Below, piece after piece: positions 54,216 through 64,000 of a stretch of 64,000 nt of DNA. The notes under the pieces are model-generated. The model had not been told where the DNA came from and made no database searches. It saw nothing but the letters and a program-made list of their open reading frames with translations. This DNA is from Cepaea nemoralis (taxonomy: Eukaryota > Mollusca > Gastropoda > Stylommatophora > Helicidae): NCBI GenBank assembly GCA_014155875.1, contig JACEFZ010021728.1:7501-71500 (forward strand), in the 5' to 3' direction. The position numbers and the translations under genes are program-made. The first letter of the stretch is position 1; each line of letters opens with the position of its first letter.

Positions 54216-54960
54216 GTCTGTCGTTATCTAGGTACAGATGTTTGTCTTATATCGTTGTGGTTGGTGAATCCTCTGTACGATTAAGTCTCAACACTGAAGT
54301 CCGATGATTTGATGTTAGGGTCCTTTGACCTCATCATAAAGCCAGTTACAATGGAGTTTCAACACGCCTGTGGCCTACTACACTCGAGTTCCACAGCCAT
54401 AGTTCGGGTGTGTTTGTCCTCCCCAGTTGACTGTCCCCAGCCAACCGACAAGGCAGCAGTAGCAACACTACCAACAGCAGGCATCTTAGGGTTACTGGGA
54501 CACGCAAACCCATCTTCCACAACAGAGATATAGTTGTGAAAGCCTTGGAGAGGGTTCGCATCTATCTGGGTGAGGGTGGTGTAGAGATTTTATCTCCTCC
54601 TCCGGCCTCCCACCTTCTCCCCCACCCCCACCCACCCCCACCCAATGCACCATAAATAAATCCCCATAAAAAACGAGAAGTAGACGTTATTCATTCATTT
54701 ATGTGTGTATTGTTGCGCACGTAAAATCTCCCTTGACAGTTGGAAATCGAAAAAGAGTAGCCTAACGGCGCTGCCCGGGCAAAATTTCGAGTTAAAAATC
54801 TACCCAAAGTATTTCAGGATCCTCGCCGGTGCTACGGAGTTCGTGCACTGAGCGGAATTTCTCCAGACTCAGGTTTGAGTGAGGAGGAGAACGGAGCACA
54901 ATTATGGGTTGCACCCGTGTGCCGTGATGTTGATCCGTCGACTAAACTAAACTAAACTAA
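54216..54960. other. Unassigned, ends in TAAAC repeats
   Basis: No known element recognised. 54720-54960 ends in about four TAAAC units, suggesting the tail of a further non-LTR element. Confidence 0.4.
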
Positions 54961-55090
54961 ACTATTCATTCATTCATTCATTCATTCATTCATTCATTCA
55001 TTCATTCATTCATTCATTCATTGGCACCTTGCCGTCTTGACAGACGATAGTTTGGTACACTGTGCTTCAAAAAGGCATAATAACTACAAC
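54961..55090 (-). mobile_element. LINE-A 3' end with ATTC microsatellite
   Basis: 55022-55085 is the reverse complement of the LINE-A 3' end (GGCACCTTGCCGTCTTGACAG here). The adjoining TTCA/ATTC run (54964-55021) is its tail. 5'-truncated to under 80 bp. Confidence 0.8.
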
Positions 55091-55249
55091 CCATGGCGGT
55101 GGCGAATGTGACTGTTAAAGCCATTTCGCGCTGTAAATCTTTGTCCATGATCATTTTCACCATCACGTACCATCATAAGACTCATAAGTTCCATGTGCGA
55201 CCTATCTGCAATCATTTTCGCCTTTGTCTTTATCCATTACTGATATATG

Positions 55250-55423
55250 CAAACCCCCCCTCCCCCCCCCCCCCCCCCGCCCCCATGCAGCACGTTCAGC
55301 GGCGACTTGCTCCCAATGTGCATTATAAATGATTGCATCAATCATGATAAGCTTGATTAGAAAACGTCAGCTCACAAACAACATACACACCGATACAACA
55401 ACATGAAAAAAAACCACACACAC

Positions 55424-55465
<42 letters not shown>
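55250..55465. repeat. C run and CA microsatellite
   Basis: A C-rich run at 55253-55280 and a CA run at 55420-55463 with unassigned sequence between. Confidence 0.85.
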
Positions 55466-55466
<1 letters not shown>

Positions 55467-55689
55467 CCAAGGAGCGAATGCGGTTTATAATATATATTTA
55501 TTTATACCTTCCAGTCCTCCTTGTTTGTTAAGTAAAAACCAAAAACGGCCACTGCAACCAACCTTCATAAGACGACACTGGACAGTTTTTTCACAGTCCA
55601 CTTTAATACGACGATTTTGACATGTCGAAACAAAAAGCAGTCGCTCCACATAAACGTTCCAACCATACCTGACAATACACAACCTATTC

Positions 55690-55920
55690 TAAAATCAATC
55701 AATCAATCATGTGCCATGCCGGAAAGCGTGGGCGGTCATGATTCGCCATTTCACTCGATCACCAGAGTCGTGGATCAGCTCAGTGTTCCTGTCTCGTCCA
55801 TGCCATGTAGCCAAGCCATCCAGGTATTTTCCTCTCGGTCTTCCTCTTGGTCTGTTCCCTTCGATCTTGCCAGCTGTCACTAAGTTCTCCAGTCCATTTC
55901 TTCTAAAATTCTAAAATTCT
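55690..55920 (-). mobile_element. LINE-B 3' fragment, minus strand
   Basis: Its reverse complement matches 49440-49640 closely (GATCACCAGAGTCGTGGATC and CCATGCCA.GT..CCAAGCCATCCAGGTA on the + strand). The tail side has CAAT repeats next to CATGTGCCATGCCGG. Confidence 0.85.
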
Positions 55921-56611
55921 AAAATAGCGGCATAATATTAGCCGTGCTGTAGTGACAAGAAACCATGTCCGACGTGGACGCCAGCTCAAGTCTAACTCCT
56001 CTACCGTGACGTTTTCGTGCTTGCACCAAAACGTCTTGCACACTTTTCATTCTTCTTTAACTAATGCCGTGAAAATTGTGTCTTACAATCCATAGCCTGA
56101 TCCAGGTATATGGCAACACACACATATTTTATCTGTTTCCGTGTTGCGGACTGGACACGTATGTGATGGAATCCGCGTGTATGATTCAAACAATGTGTCA
56201 AAGAATATTTCTGTGAGTGTTGTGCTACAGAGCTCTCCTGTCCATCTCCAAGATCTGAAAGTAACGGGGTGTGCTTATCCGGTACCGGAACTTCACATCT
56301 GCGGAGAGACAAATTAGAACGTAACCAGACCATGATTCAACACTGCATGGCGGGGATTAGATATTGGTCACGTGTCCTCCACAGGTTTCTGTTATGTCTT
56401 TGGCAACAGACTCCGAGACCACGACCAGAGTGAGGGTGCTGAGGTACATGTGTTACAGAATACCACAGTTTGAGAACCTGCTCGCATGGGAGTAAATATA
56501 GCATTTTCCTAAAAGGGAAGATAACTTTCTATTTGTTTTTACTTTGTCACCTTTTTGCTTTTTCAAGTTTAATTCATTTTATTTGCATAACAGCAAGAAA
56601 TCGCTGGCAGT

Positions 56612-56845
56612 TTATTTCTGGGCCTTCTTGCCGCCGCTCTTGATCTGACTGGCAATTCTGTCCAAAATCACGGCGACCATGGGAGGTCAATCTTCTGCCA
56701 CCAGTGTTGGAATCCTGTCCACCAACTTGAGGGACTGCAGTCTCTGCAGGACCTTGCCGGCAATACTGCTTGAACATCGGCAGTGATGGCTGGGAGTTGT
56801 GCTGTTACGTTTGTTGCCAGAGTAGATTTTAGTCAAAGCTCCAAC
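56612..56845 (-). pseudogene. RPS19: Processed pseudogene of ribosomal protein S19 (eS19)
   Basis: The minus strand reads VGALTKIYSGNKRNSTTPSH, then CRCSSSIAGKVLQRLQSLKL. After a one-base deletion GGRRLTSHGRRD appears in a second frame, and after a one-base insertion LDRIASQIKSGGKKAQK ends in TAA. This is the conserved C-terminal half of the small-subunit protein S19. There is no intron, the AATAAA signal follows at 56583-56578, and A-rich sequence comes after it, as in a retroposed mRNA. Weak similarity (with stops) reaches about 56865. The two compensating frameshifts rule out a working product. Confidence 0.85.
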
Positions 56846-56869
56846 TCAAAATGGGGATTGTCATGGTCT

Positions 56870-58225
56870 TACTTAATCATAACTCTGGCTCGCATTTCAG
56901 GACAGAGATGAAACAATTTGCATGCGTTCAATAACTGCGCTCACACACACGGCAATTGTAATTAGCGAATCGTTTATTAAACAATAGTATTTACGTGTGC
57001 AAACTCACACGGGCTGCGCTTTCGGCAACACAACTCTTACCAAAACATCGTAACAATCTTATAATCGTTCAATGTATCTTACAAAGTATAATGACTGTGA
57101 GGTTTTTTTTGTGGGTTTATAGAGAATTACAGAAGTTCCAATGAGTGAAGTTCTATAAAGTATATCTCTCTATAAAAGATACAGGTTAGTAACAGCAAGT
57201 GTTGTCTAGAGGTATTGATATTTATTCTCGCATAACCCTTGTAGAGAAACCATTCAGAATTTTGGCTCATCGAGTACCCCCACTGTGAGAAATTAGACCT
57301 AAGTTAAGTTCTACACAGAATTATTTATAGATGATTTCTCTTCTAGGCCATATTTAGAGATCTTGGCAGTTAGCCACAGCAACCAATGAAAGCAGTTCTC
57401 TCATCTTCCAGCTGACTGTGCTCTGATCGCCAACCTCATGTTTGATCTCTAATTATTTATTTCAAGTGACACAAGACACTTGGACAAATGATCACATTGA
57501 CAATTGTACCATTGTATTGAACATAACAACAACAACTGTATTTTACACTGGTTGAACAAGACAACATGAGAAGATCTTGACAACAGTTGGACAAACATTC
57601 ACAAAGGAATGATCACACCAACAGATTAGACAAGTCATACATCATGGAAGATACTTGACAACAACCACACAGAACTTTCACAATCTCTGTAACCAACCAC
57701 AACAGTAGAGTAACAGTCACCATGAAGATGCTTGACACCAGTTGGACAAGACAACCACAGGGACATATATCTCAAAACTGTTTTCTTACTACTAATCATT
57801 TATTAATGTTTCTGGACCAGGTGAAGACTCAGGCTTCATATAGTCAATCATCACACTTCAAATTCTTAGTTAATATGTAATATATTGACATAATTATGAA
57901 CCTAAATACAACACCCAAATCCCACCGAGACATTAATCTAAATAACCCTCCTCCTTCACTTCTCTACTCCATAAGTTATCCTACACCACACTTTAGACTT
58001 AAATCCTTTCTTCGACTGTTAATGAGGGAAACACAAGATAAGACATAAATTGGGGCAAGCATAGGGACGTTCTGCTCCACTGGTCTGTTTAATCCTTTTA
58101 GCACCTATGATGGTGTTGGACAGCTCAGGTTACAGTTCTCCCCATGATGGTTTTCCAATTCAGGCTATTCCCTGCTGTCACAATCTTGAAAGAAATTTTA
58201 AAGCTCTATCTTTTCACTGGTGAGT
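56870..58225. other. No gene seen; ACA-rich imperfect repeats
   Basis: 57480-57740 is rich in loosely repeated GACAACAGTTGGACAA-like motifs, possibly an old diverged tandem array. No long frame. Confidence 0.4.
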
Positions 58226-58435
58226 ACATGAAGTTGACACTTAGGACTGTTCTTTTACTTTTCCAGTAGAGGAAGATCTAAAAAGAAACAATATGTCCTA
58301 GCATTCTTCTTTCTGTCTATCTCACCTAAATTTGACTGTTCATGAAGTTGACACTTAAGACTGTTCTTTTACTTTTCCAGTGGAGGAAGATCTAAAAAGA
58401 AACAATATGTCCTAGCTGTCTTTCTTCACAGTCTA
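58226..58435. repeat. Tandem duplication of about 120 bp
   Basis: GAAGTTGACACTTAGGACTG...TATGTCCTAGC occurs twice (from about 58230 and 58342) with only a few differences. Confidence 0.85.
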
Positions 58436-61290
58436 TCACTCCTAAGATTTCTGATGGACTTAACACCAATCCATTTTGAGAATTTGCTCTATAAATGAAC
58501 TTCTGCTCCTTCAGCTTTCAGCCATTATTTATATTAAGCTGTGATAGGGTCAGCTCCAAGTGCACCTTTAATGTCCACTCTTAGCCAGTAGTGACATGCT
58601 GAAGACCAGGTGATCTCTCCTCTTAAGGTTTCTTCCTGAATTTATCTTGAAGATATAGCCTGAAGCTTTTACAAAATTGGAGAGTATCCCTGTCTTAGGC
58701 TTTTAAGAAAGACTTTTCTTCAGTGCCATCTGTATAGGCCAGAATTAGTGGATTCAGGCTCAATCCTTGCAACCTGTTGTTCATTTTGGTCTTTTTGGAG
58801 TCTGACTTTTCAGCTGGAGTTGAAGCTAGAGCTCAGGACTTCCCTGGAGTTGTCCTGGTAATTGAAAGGGCCTCCTCCATCTTCCTCATTCTCTGTTAAT
58901 AAACAAAGGCACAACATGTGTTTTACATCTATTGAACCATTGTCACAGTTATACAGTACTATCACAGATTCAGAGAGGAATGGGAGGGGCAGGGGGAGTG
59001 TGATATTCGAACACCCGCCTCTCACTGATGATGAAGTGCAATTTTATTTGGGGGTTTGGGGTGATATCCTTTCTCCAGGTTCATCCCCAAAACTGTGAAG
59101 TCATAGGCACATACTCCTAATCAGAGGCAGCTTCACACAATTATCTTGTAAATTCTCACAATAAGTAGATCACAGGGACCGGTGTACTATGAGAACAGAC
59201 AGTGTGATTAAGCATCAAGAAGTAGGCATTGTATGGCAGAAATCATGCACTAGAATTGCCTTCACATGTGGAATACACATAATGAAAGAAAACATGAATT
59301 TTCCCTGACAAATAGCATGAGCCTTCCCATGTATTCAGCTGACAAACACTGTAGGTTAATTTCTACAGTGCAATGCAGTCCTGCAAACATGGATTTGATA
59401 AGTGTCTTTACTTTTACAAATATGAGAAGTTAATTATATAATTACCATCTCAATCATTCAAACATTCTCAGCCATTATAAGGGAGAAATTACATGCAGTA
59501 TATAGCATCACACATTCTGAAACATAACTGCCAAAGGTAACTCTCAAGAGCGATGTACAGTTTGGTTAAGAATGGTCATGATAGGCACTCAACGAATGTT
59601 CAGAGCGCACAAAGGTTTTGCCATATGCATTGAGCGTGGTTTACAGTCATAAGCATATGCAAATCATCAAATCAGACAGACAATAGACATGGTAAGAATG
59701 TTTCACTGCGGTAGACATGACAGGTTTTGAGCGGCAGTTTTAGAGTCACTGTACCGAAGTCCTGTCTTCTTTCACATTTTCTCAAGAAAATACTCGGCCA
59801 TTCGTCTCTCTCTCACTTCATCAGGTTTACACATAACATATTAAATGATTTAGGTACCTGATGTACAGAGGACCACATCTTAAAGAATGCTTTTGGGCAA
59901 ATTTTACCACTGCATCTTGAACATGTCCTTACGGGATGGAATCAAGGCTTCGACTGGCGGGCTAATTATGTATTAAGGAGCGTTACCAGCCCAAGGGTTA
60001 CCCAATGAAATTGAGACCCCACCATTCATCTACCCTCTCTCGATCTAGAATCTACGATTCTATTTTTAGTTAGGGTATCAATACGGCTTACGTGGTTAAC
60101 TACTAAGTATTGAGAAATGTAAATGGACTGGGGATGCGAACGTCTGAAGACATCATGCTACAATGACATATCACAGATCTCACACTGTCTCTCGCCGCGT
60201 ACTTCCCAACTCAAGTATAGTTCGCTCCATAACCCAATCGCACCGTCAACCCTACTATCATATCACAACTTTCACTAAACACAACCACTGCCCTATGTCT
60301 GTCCGTCTCGAAGACCTCAACCCGTCTGTCTCAACACAGGTACGTTTTGCCGGTTCACGGCTGCTCACAGTCCGTGAGTCCCCTGGCGCTTGATGTGGTG
60401 CGGTGACCACGGGGCCTTAGCCTGTGTACAGGTCTCCCCGCACTCTGTGACCGTGACCCTGACCTGTGTGCAGGACGCCTGTCTGCCTGCCCTGTTATCC
60501 TGCACTAACCTGTCTCCTGTCTATCACTGGCTATTCAGTGCATTGGGTCCCTGACACTCTCCCCCTCTCTCGTATGAAAGTGTTTAAGTTTGAGTTTACT
60601 GTGAGGACCCAATGGTGTTGGTTTCCACATGGTTGACTCACACGATTGTATGATTGCAAGGTGCTTTCTGTTGGAAAACCGTGCATTATCTATAATTACC
60701 TCATTGTCGTCATTTGGCTCACTAGTATCAAGTATAGTCCTCTGGTTGGACTAGCACTTAGTTTGAATAATGGACTCAGCACAGACCGCAAGTTAACGAC
60801 GATTGATGCTATCTTCCAAGCTACCTCCTCCCTCTCAACAAAAAAATCATGTTGGGCGTCAAGCCATCACTCTATGTGATAACTTCAGGAACAGTCTACT
60901 AGCCCCTATGGCCAGATATTCTACTCCTGGTCCCGTCAAATTTCAGTAACTAACATCCATCTCTAGCTGACGAAAGCTGGTACCCAGAAGTCATTTGACT
61001 TCTTGAACAAAATATAGAATGTACCAGTTTTACCCTTACTAGATTGCTTCCCTTGGATGCAACCATAAATAGTTATGTTAATAACCTCTAAAATGTTACA
61101 ATGATTACACTTTTACATTTGTAAGTTTGGTCTAAGAGTCAAACGTTTGGGCTCAAGTTATTCAAGATTGTCACATGTGTGGCACAACTGAATGTTGGGT
61201 TAATCGATGATTCTTAGATAATAAATATTAAAATCCTTTAAGTCAACTCCTCGTATGCAAATTTAGTTACTTAGTTGGTTAGTCCTTCCT
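58436..61290. other. Unassigned sequence upstream of the L1/Tx1-like LINE
   Basis: No recognised gene or repeat. 60300-60560 is C-rich and tandem-like (CTGTGTACAGG..CCTGTGTGCAGG) and could belong to the LINE's 5' UTR, but the boundary cannot be set. Confidence 0.35.
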
Positions 61291-61323
61291 CTTGAGTCTA
61301 AAGCGGCGCATAGGGCAGAGGTT

Positions 61324-62174
61324 ATGGCTCTTCGTGTCCGCCAGTTCGCTGCTACCTTCTGTGAGCCTTTTATCAGCCGGCGGAGGGACTGGAGCTATCA
61401 ATAGAGCACCTGGAACGAGAAAGGGACCGAGTTACGATTCATTGGCTTCCCAACACTATTTCTCCACAGGGAGTTAAATTTATAGTCGAAAAGACAATTG
61501 GAGACGAAAACGCGGAAGTCTTCAGAATCCAGTACGGTGGCGGCAAGTGGGGCGTGCTGTGTACCCCCACAAAACCGGTGCCGCATTACGCAAAGATCAC
61601 GGCGCCAGGGAAAATAACAGGCGACCACCGCATAATGTTCTCTATGCCCGGTCGCCGGACTCAGTGCCCATATTGCAGCCTAGACGATCACTGGTCTAAC
61701 AAATGCCCGACAAGGCGGCAGAAGAAAGAAAATAATAAGAAAACATCTGAACTAGCACAAGAGGAATTCCCGGCAATCATGGGGAAGGCCCACACACAGA
61801 AAAACAACGCTGTCCAAGATGTCGTCGAAGTAACTGGCAGACCGGTGACCACGGAGCCAGCCGTAGAAACTGCTCAAACAAAAACAGCTCCACAAGAAGC
61901 CAACGACGACGGATTCCAAACCGTCAGCTACGGCAAAAAAAGGCAGCGGGCAGAGAGAAAGAATTCCACAAACAACAAAGACATAGGAGAAGAGGAGGGA
62001 AGATCTTCCCCTTCACCTTCCAAACCATGCAAGAAAGCTGATACAAAACAGCATGAAAACAGTGACAATGAAGGACCACTTTATATCAACACCGACGAAG
62101 ACACCGACGAAGACCACGAGGAGAACGAAAACCACAAAACTATCACCAAAACCGAAGACACAGCCCAGATTTGA
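61324..62174 (+). CDS. LINE ORF1 with CCHC zinc knuckle, 5' end frameshifted
   Basis: The main frame is open from 61365 to the stop at 62174 (269 codons) without an early ATG. An ATG at 61324 in another frame (MALRVRQFAATFCE) probably gives the true start, with a one-base shift near 61362. The protein has an N-terminal part with VKFIVEKTIGDENAEVFRIQ, a single CX2CX4HX4C zinc knuckle at 61665-61706 (CPYC..DDHWSNKC), and a Lys/Glu/Asp-rich tail with acidic repeats. ORF1 proteins of this type bind LINE RNA. ORF2 starts 62 nt downstream. Confidence 0.7.
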
Positions 62175-62236
62175 AGTATTTTGTACAAAGGTAATCACGT
62201 AAATTTAACCACCATGTTTTTTATTCTATTTTTAAA

Positions 62237-64000
62237 ATGGCTGACAATCTATGTATAATTAGCGTTAATATTCGTGGCATGAAAACGAAATTACAATACA
62301 TAATCACACTCATACACAAATACAAACCAGATTTCATCCTATTACAAGAAACTAACATCAAAACAGACTTTGAAGCAGTAGAACTAGTAACACGGTTAGG
62401 ATTAAAGAATTCATCTTTCAGTTTAGCGAAACAAAACAGTGGGTCAGGGACAGCCATACTGCAAACATCCGACACGTGGGATATTGTTAGAACGCACAGA
62501 GACGAACACGGTAGAGTTAGTACGGTTCAACTAAAGAACGACACACACGCCTACACAATAGTTAACATACATGCACCACCAAATTACCAATACCAACCCT
62601 TATTCTATGAACAGTTAGACGAATTATTAACACAGACATACAGGGGACAAAATATCGTTCTTGCCGGCGATTACAACTGCGTGCTTGAAGAAATAGACGT
62701 GTTAGGGGGAGAAGTAAGAACACAGCTGAGGAGGGCCGGCGGGGACGGTATACATCAACTAGATACACTACGAAACATCATCGATACTCACAACCTCACA
62801 GACGCATTCAGGCATACACACCCCGACAGTAGAGAAACGACATACACAAACAAAACACACAACAGATCATCTAGATTAGATAGGATTTACACACCCGCAA
62901 CACACCACATCATACAGACCAAACATCTACGAGAAACATTAGATTACACAGACCACAAAGGCATACTAGTACACATCAGCACAAACAGCACAGCCACGCA
63001 GACATACAAACGGTCACCTCACTGGAAATACAATAATTCATTATTGAAACACCCAGAATATGTAAAATATATGACACAGCTCATACACACGTACACAGAC
63101 AATATACCGACTGAGAACATCACACAATACTGGGACTTGCTAAAAAGCACCATACGAAGCAGAACACAACACTTAGCAACCATGATTCACAAAGACAGAA
63201 TAAGACAGGAACGTATCATACAGACAGCCATACGGCTAACAAAACAGACAGACAGAAATGCATCACACTTACACATACTAGAAACACAACTAGAAGAACA
63301 CCAACAACACAGATATCTGGGTGCTCTTCTCAGAACAAAGCTCGACACAATCACACAAGAGGCACCTACGAGACAATATTTAGCAATGGAGCAGAGTGTA
63401 CAACGTAACAGACAAATAAGCAAAATATCAGACATGCAAGGAAACATGCAGACAGAAACACCACACATAGAGACTGCTTTCCAGGAACACTATACACAAC
63501 TATTCACAGCAGAGACAGTCGACACACAGATACAAGACAACTTCTTACGGTATACAAAGAAATTATCTGACACAGACAGAGACACAATGGACACAGAACT
63601 GACACTGAAAGACATAACACAGGCACTGAGCACAATGAACAAAGACAAAACCCCAGGACCAGACGGTTTGACAGTAGAATTCTACCAACACTTCTTTCCT
63701 ATCCTAGGGAATCTTCTCCTCAAAGTCTATCAGGAAGCCTTTGACAAAAAACAACTTCCAGAGAGCTGCAACATGTCCTACATTACACTCATATGCAAAG
63801 ACAAAACTGACAAGACACAACTGAAGAACTACAGACCAATCTCCTTACTAAACACAGACTACAAGATACTTGCCAAAACACTCACCAACAAACTTAAACC
63901 TTTCATGCAAACACTAATACACCCTGACCAACAGTGCAGTGTCAAAGACAGAAATATACATAATCACACCCATCTAATTAGAGACATAATCACCTATACA
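62237..64000 (+). CDS. LINE ORF2 endonuclease/reverse transcriptase, L1/Tx1-like, runs off the window
   Basis: ATG at 62237 opens 588 codons with no stop to the last base. The endonuclease part has SVNIRGM, LLQETNI, IHAPPNY, LAGDYNCVL, SSRLDRIYT and DYTDHKGI, supplying the catalytic Asn, Glu, Asp and His. The reverse transcriptase begins with KTPGPDGLTVEFYQ (63646) and NYRPISLLNTDYKILAKTL (about 63830). The catalytic FADD box lies beyond the window. Sequence style (PGPDGL, YRPISLL.TDYKILAK) fits the L1/Tx1 group. The coding strand is A/C-rich, with many ACA and CAC codons. This is the only retrotransposon enzyme frame here that is not visibly broken. Confidence 0.88.
   Translation, partial: MADNLCIISVNIRGMKTKLQYIITLIHKYKPDFILLQETNIKTDFEAVELVTRLGLKNSSFSLAKQNSGSGTAILQTSDTWDIVRTHRDEHGRVSTVQLKNDTHAYTIVNIHAPPNYQYQPLFYEQLDELLTQTYRGQNIVLAGDYNCVLEEIDVLGGEVRTQLRRAGGDGIHQLDTLRNIIDTHNLTDAFRHTHPDSRETTYTNKTHNRSSRLDRIYTPATHHIIQTKHLRETLDYTDHKGILVHISTNSTATQTYKRSPHWKYNNSLLKHPEYVKYMTQLIHTYTDNIPTENITQYWDLLKSTIRSRTQHLATMIHKDRIRQERIIQTAIRLTKQTDRNASHLHILETQLEEHQQHRYLGALLRTKLDTITQEAPTRQYLAMEQSVQRNRQISKISDMQGNMQTETPHIETAFQEHYTQLFTAETVDTQIQDNFLRYTKKLSDTDRDTMDTELTLKDITQALSTMNKDKTPGPDGLTVEFYQHFFPILGNLLLKVYQEAFDKKQLPESCNMSYITLICKDKTDKTQLKNYRPISLLNTDYKILAKTLTNKLKPFMQTLIHPDQQCSVKDRNIHNHTHLIRDIITYT

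Noticed and set aside
54346..54561. Minus-strand ORF with a signal-peptide-like stretch (LRCLLLVVLLLLPC)
   Set aside because: Only 71 codons, stops at once after the hydrophobic stretch, no donor site in frame; the + strand also gives a plausible frame, so it cannot be assigned.

Overview
The window is repeat-dense animal DNA, most likely from a lophotrochozoan and probably a mollusc. That placement is inferred from an alpha-neurexin with large introns, LINE fragments of invertebrate type, tRNA-derived SINEs and very abundant CTGT/ACAG-type simple repeats; the sequence does not fix the species. Only one host gene is well supported: the 5' end of an alpha-neurexin on the minus strand. Its first visible coding exon (28283-27650) holds a 5' UTR with a small upstream ORF, the signal peptide and the first half of the first laminin-G (LNS) domain. 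The second exon (24935-24489) holds the rest of that domain and the first EGF module. The splice phases agree (phase 1 to phase 1). No further neurexin exon is recognisable down to base 1, so the next intron is at least about 24 kb and would contain everything from 1 to 24483.

Region 1-24.5 kb (inferred neurexin intron): a purine (AGG) tract; a head-to-head pair of SINEs; and an old EN/RT retrotransposon (LINE-A, about 1.9-5.5 kb). LINE-A is split by a 7.84-kb LTR retrotransposon (5516-13355) flanked by ATAAT target duplications; removing it rejoins the LINE-A reading frame. Then come fragments of two other LINE families (LINE-J with RNase H, LINE-B), a 338-bp insertion with a 13-bp target duplication, a 49-bp minisatellite, and a 5.9-kb satellite (18505-24430) of 16-bp units in four main variants that ends about 50 bp from the neurexin exon 2 donor site.

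Region 24.5-34.5 kb: the two neurexin exons, then minisatellites (GT/GTGTAG, 65-bp purine repeat, 36-bp repeat). A 40-bp minisatellite near 30-31 kb has received two separate insertions: a retroelement with an 11-bp target duplication and a compound mariner element flanked by TA.

Region 34.5-41.7 kb: a second LTR retrotransposon (34569-40731) with near-identical 630-bp LTRs and CAGAC target duplications, inserted into a LINE-B remnant. Like the first it carries only a Gag-like ORF and no visible pol, so both look non-autonomous. SINE copies follow.

Region 41.7-56 kb: many minisatellites, a LINE-J copy with a LINE-B copy nested in it (10-bp target duplication), further SINEs, and a GC-richer block near 53.3 kb that could be an upstream non-coding exon.

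Region 56-64 kb: a processed pseudogene of ribosomal protein S19, about 4.4 kb of unassigned sequence, and the 5' half of an L1/Tx1-like LINE whose second ORF is intact for 588 codons and runs off the window.

Family labels LINE-A, LINE-B, LINE-J, SINE-1 and SINE-2 are local names used only here. All calls rest on reading the sequence and on remembered family motifs; no database search was run.
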